A DNA stretch of 64,000 nucleotides from Mycteria americana (GCF_035582795.1 NC_134366.1:1934501-1998500), one strand, 5' to 3'; shown: positions 49,682 through 62,075, counted from the first letter of the stretch. Numbers and translations are program-made. Notes: generated from the letters alone by a model not told the origin.

Positions 49682-50620
49682 CTTTTGCAAGACTGGGAGA
49701 CAGTAGCAGCCTACTCTTCATTTACAGGGGAATAATAACTGACTTCTCCAGGACTGCATGATGGACTCAGAGAAGGAAATTCACAGCAGGAGAGAGATAC
49801 CTACAGTTAGACACTTGAATTTCCTGTACCTCAGCTCAAAATTGTTAAGCTGGGGAGGATGCTAGCTGATTTGATCTTGTGCAGTAGAAAAATAATTTAA
49901 AGTTGGAAGTGTCTTTCTGCCTATCCCCGCTATACCTAGTAATGTGACTGCCAGGGCCCTGAAATACCAATGTAATATAAATCTACTATTGCACTCTTTT
50001 GTTTCATTAAATCATCTGGATGTGGGATCGTGAGCAAAAATCCATTACGAGTCCAGTGCAAAATCTGCCACACTGTTTTTAGATTCTTTTACAGGTCTAC
50101 AAATCTCTGGTGCCAGCTGTCATATGAGGCAGTTTGAAGACAATGAAAAAAGTTCTGAGAGGCATTAGAAAGTTTGTGTCTTTAGCTGAAATACTTTCTT
50201 CTCCTTCTTTTTTGAAACTTTTTAGTGTGGGAATTAGGTTGTCTCCAGAGATGCTCAGAGTGGGATCAAAAGTACAAAATTGAACATAATTGAGTTATGC
50301 AAGCATTTTAGGATACAAATGGGAATGCTAGAGCTGAAAAGTGAATTACTACTTATATGCTATCTCCCCCCACCCTCCAAAAAAGAAAACTGCTAGAGGA
50401 GAATCTGTAAATATGTAAAAAATACGAAAATAACCAGTTAGGATAAGCTTATTACTCCATTGAAATGAGATTCCAGAAGACTGAAATATTCTGAGGCTTC
50501 TTTGCATTTTATTTGCATAAAAGCCCAGTATTTTTCTGATAAGATACTTCAAAAAAACAAATTTTATCTGGAAGGGTAGAAGAGAGTAAGGAGAGAGTTA
50601 GGTAAAGACTACCTTGATAG

Positions 50621-50660
50621 ATTAGATTAGATTAGATTAGATTAGATTAGATTAGATTAG
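50621..50660. repeat. (ATTAG)8 microsatellite
   Basis: Eight perfect ATTAG units. Perfect repetition suggests a polymorphic locus. Confidence 0.95.
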
Positions 50661-51094
50661 ATGGAAATCTCAGTTGACTGGAGGAAAACAGAGACACAAC
50701 TGATCTTCATACAGAGGAAAAAAGGAGGCTCAGGGAAGGTGCACATGACGTTGCCCAGCTTCAGGTCTTGGGAAGATACTGGAATGAATTAATTATAAAT
50801 TCATAAGCACCTGGAAGTACTAATACAGTGATGAAAAACAACCACTATAGATCTGTCAAGAACAAATCGTGTCAAACTAAAATACTTTCAGTTTTGACAA
50901 GATAATGGGATCAGGGAGGAATAGGAGACTGTGTTAATGTCTTGGTTCTGCCAAAGCCTTTGGCACTCCCTCATACAATACTGTCATGAGCAATCTCGGA
51001 AATATTAAGGTAGTATTCAACTTCCCTATATTAGCTATGCATTAAGTATCTGTTTCTGAGCCAGTGACCCTGAAGTAGATAAAAAGGAGTGTCC

Positions 51095-51270
51095 AGGAAT
51101 AATTAATCTCACCCATTTTAGACATTGAACTTAAGATGGGAAAAATTGCACTCTGCAGGTGTCCATTTCTCTCCTCTGACTGTAAAGACAACCTAGGGTT
51201 ACTGGCTCAGCATTTTTCATCTGTCTTTTAGACACTCAACTTAGGGCAGATGAATCTTACTCAGAGTCTA
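51095..51270. repeat. Fragments of unnamed dispersed repeat
   Basis: Two short pieces: 51,105-51,140 (reverse sense, read as 'aaaatgggtgagattaatt') and 51,230-51,262 ('agacactcaacttaggg' then 'agatgaatctta'). Both resemble the right half of the repeat copies at 58.3 kb and 60.9 kb. Divergence is high. Confidence 0.3.
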
Positions 51271-51699
51271 AATCAATGGTTAATTTTTTTTTTTTTTTTG
51301 GGCACTTAAATATTCCCACTGGAGTGAAGATAATTGTCATGATGACTTAATACAGATTTGCTGCCAACCAGGACAGAAGATCAAATAGTCTTCCTGCCAT
51401 GAAGACTTATTTAGCATTTTTCTGAGCAACCTAAACTTCTAAAATTTAGTGCAACACCAGGTTTGGAAGGGGAGAACTAACAGGACAATTCAGAGTAATA
51501 TTCATCACCTGGGAGGACTGTGCCTAAGCAACAAGATCCAATTCAGTAATGGCAAAGACAAAGCACAGAGCAAGAGGGAGAGAGATCTATCATGTTTACT
51601 TTGAAATGAAACAATATGGGAAGAAAAACAGTAATGATCTCGTTTAAGATCACATAGATACACCAACATAAAGGACTGAATCTAAGTCTCACAGGACTT

Positions 51700-51964
51700 T
51701 TTCTTTCTTTTCCTTTCCCTTCCCTTTCCTTTCTCCTTCTTCATCCCCTTCCCCTCCTCTTTCTGCTTCCCCCTTTCCCTTCCCTTCCCTTCCCTTCCTT
51801 TCCCTTCCCTTCCCTTCCCTTCCCTTCCCTTCCCTTCCCTTCCCTTCCCTTCCCTTCCCTTCCCTTCCCTTCCCTTCCCTTCCCTTCCCTTCCCTTCCCT
51901 TCCCTTCCCTTCCCTTCCCTTCCCTTCCCTTCCCTTCCCTTCCCTTCCCTTCCCTTCCCTTCCC
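51700..51964. repeat. (TTCCC)n pentanucleotide array
   Basis: About 165 bases of uninterrupted TTCCC units (about 33 copies, 51,800-51,964) follow about 100 bases of impure CT-rich sequence. All pyrimidine on the plus strand and all purine on the minus, it can form intramolecular triplex DNA. Because a 5-base unit shifts frame at each copy and contains no stop, it creates a spurious 107-codon minus-strand frame with a Gly-Arg-Glu-Gly-Lys repeat. Confidence 0.97.
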
Positions 51965-52407
51965 CTTTGCTTTTTCTCAGGTATCTTATTACATTTTATT
52001 CTCACTGAGATAACATTTGTGCGTCCAGACTCTGTCTCCCTTTGTTCTCTGCTGGAACATGATGAGAACCTGCAATATCTAAGACACCAGCTTTATTACT
52101 TCCCGCAACGTGCGGTGGAGGAATCCTGTGCACTCAGGAAGATCTTCCTGGAAGACTAATATCTGTAATCAAAATAAAAAACATTTAAACCCCAGACACT
52201 TCCTCCTTCCTCTGGAGGCTCATCCCAGTTCTTCAACAATGTAAACAGTTTAATTTTTTTCTTGAAACTAGTTTTTAAGCTTTTCTTTCCTCCAAAGAGC
52301 CCTTTTCAGTTCCTGGTCAAGAATGCTATATCAAAATATACTTTTCTTTCATGGGGGACCATATGGTGTAGTTGGACCTTGACACTTGCTGTTTCTTTGA
52401 GATGTCC

Positions 52408-52446
52408 TTGTTTGTTTGTTTGTTTGTTTCTTTCTTTCTTTCTTTT
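52408..52446. repeat. (TTTG)n(TTTC)n compound microsatellite
   Basis: About five TTTG units pass directly into three or four TTTC units, followed by TTCTTCTTGTTG and TTTATTTATTTATTT. Confidence 0.9.
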
Positions 52447-52789
52447 TCTTCTTCTTGTTGTTTATTTATTTATTTTGCCTTTTTTTTTTTCTCGTTAGTT
52501 AATAACTGCTGCTTTGAGAAATACAGTGCAGCAATAGATTTTCTGTGGGACTCACACCATATTGCTTATGGTGGAATATATCCCACTCCACTCCAGCTTT
52601 CTGAAAGCCAGATATCTGAGATGCATAGGAGCTTCCCAAGTCTATACTTAGACACTTGAGATGCATGAATCAGCCTGTGAGGGCACTGATATTTTTCCAC
52701 AGATTAAAGAGGGAATGTAGGGTGACGATTCATCTGATTTGTTTTAGAGAGGTGAGAAAAATGGGGTAATAGACTCCAGGTCTGCGGTG

Positions 52790-52860
52790 ACTATGGAGGA
52801 AGCTCTGAGTGACCACTTCAGGTGAAGACACTTGCGGTGTAAATACCTATATTTAGCCAG
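52790..52860 (+). repeat. Diverged copy of unnamed dispersed repeat
   Basis: 'ggaggaagctctgagtgacc' then 'acttcaggtgaagacac' and 'tgtaaatacctatatttag' align in order with the 60.9 kb copy ('gagggagcctggatgact', 'tttagagtagatac', 'aatttctagacagc'). Confidence 0.35.
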
Positions 52861-53626
52861 ACAAACACCCTGCCCTTTCAAAGGTGGCTATTTGGGTTCC
52901 CTAGTCAAAATAAAGGCAGCTCATCCTATACGAGATGGATCTCCTGTCAGAGATATCCATATCTCTCCACTGAACCAAGAACCAAAATCACTCAGTTAAA
53001 TCAGACCTCAAACTTTTAATCACTTTAGTGTTGACTGAAAGGAGCCCTTCACTGAGTATATCTAAAAGAAATTTAAGTGCTGCAGAGACATTGTCCTTCA
53101 GGTTTCTCAGATGGAGTTTTGGAGCTGGGGGGCGGGGAGAAAAGCAATTCTGTGCCATGAAGGAAAATGGAGTTGATGTTCACTTTTTGTTTTTGAGTTT
53201 GGAGCAAAGCTGCCTAACCTTCTAGGTTTTCTATAGAGCAGGTTATAATTTTTTCTTTTACTAAGGTAAAAAAACTTTCTTATTCCAATCCCTCTTGACA
53301 AGGTTATTTACTGAATTGTGGTGGTGCCCAGAAAATTAATTCATAAATGCCCAGATGTTCTGAGGATATTTCTTGAACTGAGCACTTCACAGCCTGGGAA
53401 CTGGCCCTTGTAGGTTCTTGGTTTGCCATTAGTAGCCAACAAAGATGCCAAAAGCCAGGTTACCCAGAAACAGGTGAGCTGGTGCTGTATATCGGGAATG
53501 GAAATCCATTTTTTGGGGTTTCCACAGAGTTGCTGGAGGGGAACAATCAATTTTAGTAAAGCTATATTCTCCAGCTGAAAACCACCACCCATTCCTCTGG
53601 GATTTCTGATTGCTTAGCCTTTACAG

Positions 53627-53680
53627 CAGTGTTTCTCCATCTTTTTTCAATCAGAGGTCTGCTTAACCTTCTAAGTTAGA
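53627..53680 (+). mobile_element. Possible hAT DNA-transposon end
   Basis: CAGTGTTTCTCCATCTTTTT followed by 'aatcagaggtctgctt' resembles the hAT terminal repeat also suspected at 17,231. No opposing end or target duplication was found. The match is short. Confidence 0.25.
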
Positions 53681-55929
53681 AACGCAGACAGAGAAATGGT
53701 TCGTCTTGTGTTCCCTTTTCATCTGCTAGTTGGAAAAGAAAGAATTGTGATGGATAAAGGAATTAAGTTACTGAGCTCCTTTAGCCAAGAGAAATACAGT
53801 AATTACGAAATAGTTGTGTTACAGCATTAATTGGGAATATTTTAACTGAAAAAGCTGAGAAGTTTTTCTGCCTTTGTACAAGTACTGACACACACCTGTC
53901 AGCTGGGTAGGAATTTCCAAAGGAGAAATTGCCTGTGCCTTTCTGGTCTCTTCAGGACTACAAGTGGTTTGGAGAGCATCTGCTGGACAGCTTTCTGGGT
54001 TGCTTTCATCCATTAATGAGAGAGCAGCTTATGCTATTTGCCTTTTGTGTCTTTCAGTTGTTCCTGTTGTTTCAAGCCAGGGGCTAGTAAAAGTAAGTTC
54101 TTCTAAAAAACAAACAAAGCCTCCAACAATCCCCATCCACTCCGACATACTATTTTATTACATTTGTAGCTTTTCCATTTGTACCTGAGGAGTCCTTCTG
54201 AGAGCATTCAGCAAAACATTGCAAGAGGATGTATGAGCTTTTTAACCATCTGCATTATTAAGCCAAGCTTCTTAGTCCATTTGCATGAGAGTTAGATGCC
54301 TCGTAAAGCTGCAGTGGAAATATTCATGTGTGTCTGTGCGTATGCATTTCATCCTACATCTGCAGAACCTGTGCGGAACCTAAGATGAGTTACATTTCTT
54401 GGTAAAAATCAAGGAAGACCCTGTTCCCCACAATAAATGACAGTCCAGAGAGGACTACATGTTCAGTCTCTTTTTTTCTCCTTTAATACAAGGATTTGAA
54501 CCTGAGCATCTCATGAGTGCCTTGATTGACTACATCAGGAGTTCAGGTCACTGATTCTGAGCAAAATGTCCTCTCCATCCAGCAGCACCTTCCCCAAATT
54601 GATATATTTGCACCAACTTCTTCAATTTCAAAAGGACAATATTGTTTTTAATAAACTCCGAAGATGTTATAAGGAATACTCCAAACCAGCTCCAGTCATG
54701 TACCCATAATAATCGATGAGACTTAAGAGGATCCAAGGATCTGTCACCTTCAGTAAATATAAGTAGCTAGTCAACAGTTAGGAAGATAAGATTTTACAAA
54801 CAAATTATTTTTGCTGGTAAAAGTGCCTTCTTAAAATGGAACTCTGAGAGTTATTCAGCATTTCCTATTGTTCTTAGAGTTCTTGTTTTTAAGTTTTTCA
54901 CTACTTTTAAAAACTTTTATTAAAATGCAGTTAGGTTGCAGTACAATTCCTGGACATCTTTGTAGAATGAAACCAGACTTTGATAAGAAAGTGTGGATGT
55001 TTTCCTACCCTTCAGCAGAAATAGAGGTGTTACAAAATAATCAATGAGAAAGAGAAAATATTTTGTTTAATATATATGAAATGCGACTGTTTTTAATATT
55101 TCCCTCAATGATTTTCCTTACACCTGGCAGTCGTGAATTAGGATTTTCCTTAAACTTGCTTTCTTCAGACAGAACTCGGAGACATCCTCATACACCTTTA
55201 GCTCGCTCTACACTTCCATGAACTGTGTGCCTAAAGGCCATCTATAAAATACACCAGGATACTGTATGGTTACACCCCATAAACATTTTTTGCTGCGTGA
55301 GGAAATGGTGGAAGTTGGCTCTTGCACATTTCAACAACGTTACTCAGCCAAGCATAAGAATAAGGGATCAGAATGGAAAAAAAAGAAAGAAAAGAAAAGA
55401 AACACACCAGTCTTTGGAACATTTACTTTTTGCCAGGATTTTAGGTATTTTCAGTTTAGGAACATTTTCCAGCTTCTCTATTAAAAACCTTTTCTTAGTT
55501 ATAAATAGTGCTACTTTAGCAGAAGTGAGTGACAAACTAAATTTCTTTTGATAATAAAATTTCCAAATCAGGGATCCCTGTTCTTTCAGCATTGATGTAG
55601 TCAGAAACAACAAGGTCCTATCTTTCGAAAAGATTAGATCTTTGAATTGAAACAGTTCTCACAGAGATGCCTTTGGCAGTGCGTTCTGGGCTCTGTCTCA
55701 GTGTGCAAGACTGTGAAAAGAATAAATTCATGTATTGTATTGGAAAGATCAGTCTTAATGTTATAACTGAGCATGCTGAGGTCTAGTGGAGGTTCATTCT
55801 TTCTCTCTCCTTCTTATCTCTATTTTCCTCCATGTGATCCTAGTTGAGAGACAGTTTTCCAGATTCTTGCCTGGTGGAAATTTATCCTCTTCTGCCGAAG
55901 GGGAAAGTAGTAATCTCAGTTTTGGATAT

Positions 55930-56056
55930 GATGGAGAAAAAATTAAATAAATATGTTTGGGGATGCTAAGGTAAGGTTGTTCTTAGCTTGAGGCTGGGGG
56001 GTGATCAGATGATGTCTTGAGGTCCCTTTTGTATCTATTCTCCTATGATTCAGTGA
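55930..56056 (+). mobile_element. Old CR1 LINE 3' end
   Basis: The last 75 bases read GGGGTGATCAGATGATGTC, then TTGAGGTCCCTTTTG, then CTCCTATGATTCAGTGATAC. These are diverged forms of the CR1 terminus (actagatgatcttgaggtccc, then ctatgattctatgat). The orientation is plus and the 5' boundary is uncertain. This copy is much more diverged than those at 25 kb and 42 kb. Confidence 0.65.
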
Positions 56057-57907
56057 TACTGAAGTGATGCTGGAGCACAGGCAGGGAACCTCATCTGTGG
56101 CCAGTCATATAGTTTACACATTTATTGGTTCCTTTGAGCACCAGATTGGTTCTTAGGGTGGAATTTAATTATAATTATACTGTTCAGCCATTGTAGTGTG
56201 AGACCATTCCCATAACAATATCTCCTCTTCTCCATAGGGTTTTTGCTTGGTAGATTACTTTTTCATTTTGCTTGTTTGTGTTTTTGCAGGCTTGGGTGTG
56301 GAAATCATGGATTTTTTTCCCTGTCCCAGGACTTGAGCAAGTCATTAAAGTTTTGCAGTTCTGCTTCACTGAAATGGAGGCTATTTAAAGTATTTAATCC
56401 TCTTCAAAGCTTCTTTTGTGGCAGGAAGTCCTGTAGGCGATGTTCTGCCATGTCCATGAAGGTCCGTGGAAGAGTCTGGATGCCCAGCATTGACCAGAGG
56501 CTGAATCAGTCCAATAAACGCTGTTTACAGTATCCCAGATGATGCCTGCTTTGGATCTAGTGAACTAAGCAGTGAAATATCTTCTGGTTTCATGTTTTCA
56601 GGATATAAATATTTCATGTATCAGAGAGTAGGTGGAAGAGTTGAAGGAGAAACTGAAACAAGCTGCAAGTGTCACAGGAAGCAGGACTTCGTGAGCCAAG
56701 TAGTTAAACACTTATCTCCCAATAAATGGAAATGAATCAATGCTCATTAATTCCAGAGCAGCTAAGGAAGGAAGGATTTGTGTGCCTTGCCCTGCCAGAA
56801 GCAGTGAGACAAATGGAATCCTTGGCCATCTGGGTCAATAAAGAGACAAATGACCTGTTTTGTAGAAGTATGGTGAAAAAGGGAACAGGCCTAAAAGATT
56901 AATGCAGTTGCAGCCTAAGCATTACTTTCTGTCACCTCTAAATCAAATTTTCTTTCTGCTTGTCTAGAGCAGGTCTTATTCATTGCTTATCCTAAATAAT
57001 ATCCATTCACACTAGGAGTGGAATTCGTTTTCCAAAATGTAGACACTTAGTGTTTCCTGAGGTACCTTGTGCTATCTAGCATATCCATGTGACGCTGGTA
57101 GATGGGACACTGGATTTAAGGGTGACCCATGCCCTTCTGGAGTGGCAGCTGGAGGCCGGGCAGAAGCCTTGTGGCACTGCAATTGTAGACATCTGTGTTC
57201 AAAGCACTGAATCCCTCTGGTACTGGGATATTGGTCCTTCGGTGGGATGGCAGATGTTTGTAGCAGAAGAGCCTGGATGGTCAGAGTTAGGGAATAAGCC
57301 AGTACTGTATCCCATTATTATATACACGAAGTCACAGAAAATTTTGAATCGTATTGGCAGCACAGTCCTATTGTCTGAGCTCAGGCCATTTAGGGGAACA
57401 AAGAAAGGAAAGCAAAAAATGCTACGCATCATTGGAGAAGGAGCCCTGCCAAAGAACTGGATCCACAGGGATCATGGCAGAAAGAGAGACCCAAAGCGAC
57501 ATCTTCCATGTGGTGTTAGCTTGACTCAATGGGTAACGTTAAATGAAAGGGAAGCATTTCATCGGTCTCCTGTTGGTGTCAATCTCGTGTGTTGAGATGA
57601 AAAGTTGACCTTTCTAAACTGAAATGTTTCCCTCCAGGAAAGTTTAAATATTTTGACTTTGTTCCAGTTTCAGAGGAAAACAAATGTCAAAGTATCTCCT
57701 TGTGCAAGAGCAATGTCATTGCCCCATGTGCTGTACAGTTGCATTTATTGCTTTGTTTATTCATCGCATCTGATATTTTTCAGTGGAAAGTTTTAAATGG
57801 AGATGTTTTGAGTTGGTTTTGAAGACCGGAATAAGGCTGAACATACTTCTCTGGGATTTCTTCTCTTCCCCTCCTCCTTTGCCAAGTAATGTGATAAACT
57901 GAATCAT

Positions 57908-57980
57908 GTCTAGATTCCAGATGCACGTGTCTAGACTTCATTCGCATGTGAACATGCGTTTGTATACACTCATGCACGTG
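57908..57980. promoter_or_regulatory. Palindrome cluster with two CACGTG E-boxes
   Basis: In 73 bases there is an inverted repeat GTCTAGA/TCTAGAC (57,908-57,914 and 57,930-57,936), a perfect hairpin CGCATG-TGAA-CATGCG (57,943-57,958), and two CACGTG sites (57,924-57,929 and 57,975-57,980). CACGTG is the E-box bound by bHLH factors such as USF, MYC/MAX and CLOCK/BMAL. No adjacent promoter was seen, so a role as a distal element is only inference. Confidence 0.35.
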
Positions 57981-58324
57981 CAGTGGCAAGAAGATAAAAA
58001 AGACAAACAGAACTTTGTTTATGCCAAATAGTATCAGTAGGGAGCAGGGAGGAGGCAGAAACCCCCAAAATCACCATGCCAGAAATGGGGGGAGGAAATG
58101 TGTCAAAGATAAAAGGGAGAGCTGATTGCTGCGTGCCTAACTTTCAGAGAGGAACACATTTTTAGCTGAGAGGTAAGAGACTTCCTGGAGTACAGTAAAT
58201 AATATAAAGGTTGTCCAACATGATAGCAATACTCATCTCCTTAACCTCAGCCATTTAAAGATACTTTTCTAGGATATTTCAGATGCTTATCTTTGGGTGG
58301 GAATGAAGGCCAGTGTTGTCTTCT

Positions 58325-58430
58325 TTCTCTAATGACTCTAGAGGGAGCCTAGAGGATTAGTTTCAGCTAGATAAATCAATGGCTGAAGTTAGGTGAAATT
58401 AATCCCATTTTTACCGTCCATCCCCTCCTG
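58325..58430 (+). repeat. Copy of unnamed dispersed repeat
   Basis: Contains ACTCTAGAGGGAGCCTAGA, then 'tttcagctagataaatcaat', 'ggctgaagttaggtgaaatt' and 'aatccc'. The 16-base core ACTCTAGAGGGAGCCT is shared exactly with the copy at 60.9 kb. I do not know the family. Confidence 0.5.
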
Positions 58431-58761
58431 CTGCTCAGACTCCAGTTGAAGACACTGCATACTTGTTAACTCCAAGACGGTTTCTAGTGAGCTAATAAAG
58501 GAAGGAATTTATGATTTCAGAAGAGGATAAACATCAAGATCTTTACTTCCAGCAAACATCCCTGAAAAAAACAGAAGGCAGGCGGTGAGGGACATGCTAC
58601 ATGGACAGAAGGGTCTTGAAATAGAAAGTTGGTCCAGCATTTCTGTGAGATGTCAGCAATTTTTAACTGAGCTTTGCCTAGAGATATTCAACTGGTTGGA
58701 ACTAATCCATTTCCAGAAGAGGTGAATCAGTGTCTAGAAATTCACTAAGCCAGTTACCCAA

Positions 58762-58801
58762 GTGCTGGTTGCTAAAAATCTGTGCTGGTTGCTGAAAATC
58801 T
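58762..58801. repeat. 20-bp tandem duplication
   Basis: Two copies of GTGCTGGTTGCTAAAAATCT, differing at one base (A to G in the second copy). Confidence 0.92.
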
Positions 58802-59739
58802 GCATTTCATTGCCTTCATGAGGGTAGAGTCCACTGGCACGCACAAGTGCATCCAAGGAGGCAGCCCCCAAAGACTCGTTTGAGCTGGTGAGTACAGGAA
58901 CTGCGGCTGTCAAGCAGAACATCTCAGGCTAGACCATAAACCTTTGTGGTGTGAGATGAGACACTGGGAGTGGGTGAGGGGTGGGGAGGGAAAAGTGCTG
59001 TGTGAGCTAAAGAACAGTTTTGTCACTGGGTGAGTATAAATTGGCCCTGAGTAGGTCCAAGCTGCAATGAAAAAGATGGTCTCTGTCCATCCAAGGGGAA
59101 CGGGTCTCAAATTAACTCTGTTAGGCATAGTGAGAGCAGAAGCTTAGACTGTTACTTGAATACAGAGCCATATATAACTCCTTGTGCATTATGTAACAAA
59201 TTTTCCTGAAATAAGAGGGAATGTGGATTAAATGGTAAGAAGAAAAAGTTCTTTTGTATTGGATTGGGTTATGGTCAGAGACTGCAGAGATTTGCCACCA
59301 ACTTACTGAATGACCCTGGAGGGTTATTCAGGTCATTTATCTTCCTAGGACACAAAGGTCAGCCAAGAAATTAAGCCCTTTGTTTAGGATTTGAATGACT
59401 TTAAACCCAAAAACCTAGGACCCCCCCTTCCTGTGAGACTTCCTGTAGGACAATTACTTCAGGCATGATTCAACTTGCATATTAAGAGACCTAAAATTAG
59501 AGATGAGATTCAACCTGAGATTCAGACATCCAAAAGTGAAGGTGTAGTCCCTGCATGGGTTAGTTTCTTCACATGGAATCAACCACAAATGAAAGACTCT
59601 GGTCATCTCTTTCTCCTGCACCAGCCACAGCATTCCTGAAGGTGGAGAAGAAGACATTATGTTCACAAACAGCATTAAAACCAACAAAGTGAGGAGTCTT
59701 TTTGGTCTTCATTCACTGATCTGATGCTACTTAAACACA

Positions 59740-59880
59740 AAGATTAGGTTATCTCACCTAAGGTTACAGGTCTAAAAGTTACATGTCCAGTCAAAGTGAG
59801 TGGTCTAGGCTCCCTCTTGAGTCCGTGGAGAGAGGCAGGCATTTCCAGAAGGTGACTTGGTGAGGCGTCATCCTTTGGCG
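59740..59880 (-). repeat. Inverted copy of unnamed dispersed repeat
   Basis: The reverse complement reads ACTCAAGAGGGAGCCTAGAC, then 'cactttgactggacatgtaa', 'ttttagacctgtaac' and 'cttaggtgagataacc', in the same order as the copies at 58.3 kb and 60.9 kb. Confidence 0.45.
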
Positions 59881-60073
59881 GTACCTTTGAGCATGTAGTC
59901 TGCACAGCTTGCAGAGAGGAGAAGCTTACATTTTAGACAATCAGCATTCAGTTCAGTGAATCCCATGTGGCAGCCTCCTGTGAAACCTGTTTTGTTTTAT
60001 TCCAGTTTTTATTTACCTTAGCTTTTAGTCTGGTTTCTTAAGGCAATGACTCTGTATTAGAAAACCCTATGAA

Positions 60074-60089
60074 CCCCCCCCCCCCCCCC
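60074..60089. repeat. Poly-C run (16)
   Basis: Sixteen consecutive C residues in otherwise AT-rich DNA. Confidence 0.9.
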
Positions 60090-60884
60090 ATTCCCTAATA
60101 CCTGTGTTGACCATCCCAGCATAACGCCCATTTTGTCTTACGTTACCTAGTGAACTAATGTGTGGGAATCATCCAGCCTTCTCTCAGCTGAGACTACTAT
60201 GTGCTAGTGGCCAATGATGCATTTTCTTTCTCATCCAAGGAGGGTTTTTAGTGCTGGAGACTCTGGACTGTGGTTCCTGGATATCTAACATGACACCTCT
60301 CTATAGCCTACCTGAGAGGAACATCTATGGTCACGTCCCAAAAGTGACTCATTATTCTGAGAGGAAATACACTGGCAGGGTTCAGCAAGGCATGAGTGCT
60401 ATCCTGATGTCACTCTTAACCTGTTCTTTAAATAAATAAACTCATCCACTGTATGACTTCAGAGGAATTCCCCTGACTTTCAGTTTCCTAGGGAAGGACC
60501 ACTTTGTGATTAAGGCTCTGGCCTGAATCCAGAAAATGCTCCAGATTAATCACTGAGCCTCACATTTGAGCTGGTTACTTGGGTACCAAGAGTAGTTGTG
60601 CCACCCATTTCTCTCCCCTTGCCTGAATGAGGTACAGGTCCAACAGGCTGGGATAATGGATTGGCCAGGTCATTGATTTCTTGACCTTAGGTTTCACAAT
60701 ATCTCCGATGCACCTGCTTTATAGGGTTTTACAGCCTTCTCTTGTAGTAAGTGGGATTCAACTCACTTACATTTTAACATTTAAATATTGGCATCTAGTC
60801 TAAACTAGGTATTGTAAATGTAGGTATTGTACCAGAGATTGATTCACCTTAGAAACCTACCCTAGCGCAGGCTGAGCTGCTCTC

Positions 60885-61000
60885 TGGAGAAGCCGATCTC
60901 TCTTCATGAACTCTAGAGGGAGCCTGGATGACTGCTTTAGAGTAGATACGCAATTTCTAGACAGCTAAATGAGGTGATTCAAATCCTGACATCTCTGTTT
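60885..61000 (+). repeat. Copy of unnamed dispersed repeat
   Basis: Contains ACTCTAGAGGGAGCCTGGAT, then 'gctttagagtagatacg', 'caatttctagacagctaaat' and 'gaggtgattcaaatcc'. It is probably the most complete of the copies in the window. Confidence 0.5.
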
Positions 61001-62075
61001 TCTATCTAGCAGTGGGCATTGCATTTCGCTATCTCAGCAAAACGCAACATTCGGTCTTGGAAGCTGTGCAGTTCCAGTTGTGTTTTATATATGCTTGGGT
61101 GAGGGGCTGCTATGAAAAAAAAGGTACCATAAGTGAAACCCAAGGATGGTGGGGACCTTTATACACCCATGAAAGAATCCTGTTGCTATTACTTTGTTGA
61201 TGGATCAAAAAAATGAGGCAAGGACTTGTAAATGTCAAGGACTGGCAAGGACTCGTAAAAAAAGAAAGGGAAAATTCCTTAGAGCATTCATGAATGCAAG
61301 AAAAATATGTATCAGTCATATTTAGTTCTAACCTTCCTCATGAAAAAAATCAAGTTTTTCACAGTTATTTTATAACATTATACTTATTTAATTTTATTGC
61401 ATATTTGTTTTACCCCTGTCTGTCTATCTGCTTGTCAGGTCTCTCAGTCCTTGCCCCAGTAACTTTTGAACCTGTTGCTCAGTTTTAAATAAATTTAACA
61501 GATGGATGAAAGTCCTGTAAATATTAAGTTGCTGCAAGATTTGTGAAAATATGTTGCTGAGTGGAGAGGAAAAAATCCAGAAAAGAACCACCCCCAAGAG
61601 AGAGGCTGCAACGTGAAATCAGTCACCAAAGAAACTATGGGAGTTTCACGGGAGCTGCAGGAAACAAAAGTTTCTAAGTTCTGCTGTTTGCAGAACTGTT
61701 TTTCTTTTTCTTTCCCTTTTGGTTGAAGCAGAAATTGTTTCCCTACATCCGTCCCAAAGTTAAATAAAATTTATTTATTTTGAAGGATGAGTAAGCTGTA
61801 ATCATGCCACTGCACTGTGGTCTGCTGAGTTTGAGTGGACAAAGCCTAATTTAGAACAACGTTATAAAAGAAAACTAGAGAACCCCAAAATCCCAATCCT
61901 ATAGTGAAATTTGCTTAAACATATTTTTAGTATTTTTTTTAGTGGTCACCTTCTTTTGCAACGTCAATTTCAGCTACTCAAGTTCACCCAGACAGAAGTT
62001 ATGAGCACATATTATTGGAAGACTCTTGAGAAAACCTAACTGTAAAAGGTTTCCCTGACAAGAAGATCGTTATAG

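Larger units (their letters stand above)
49087..51699. other. Intergenic DNA, no gene seen
   Basis: AT content rises here. Apart from a T25 run, an ATTAG array and fragments of an unnamed dispersed repeat (about 51,095-51,270), nothing was recognised. A T16 run lies at 51,284-51,299. Confidence 0.55.
51965..55929. other. Intergenic DNA, no gene seen
   Basis: AT-rich unique-looking sequence with microsatellites, one candidate copy of the dispersed repeat (52,790-52,860) and one possible hAT end (53,627). No protein-like frame was recognised; the longest (55,225-55,551) is lysine-rich through an A/G tract and unconvincing. Confidence 0.55.

Noticed and set aside
51682-52005. 107-codon minus-strand frame with a Gly-Arg-Glu-Gly-Lys repeat
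   Set aside because: It is the translation of the TTCCC microsatellite, which cannot contain a stop in any frame.
57089-57595. 168-codon open frame in AT-rich DNA
   Set aside because: It is long for its composition, but no domain is visible, it has no exon-like edges, and part is opposed by an open frame on the other strand.
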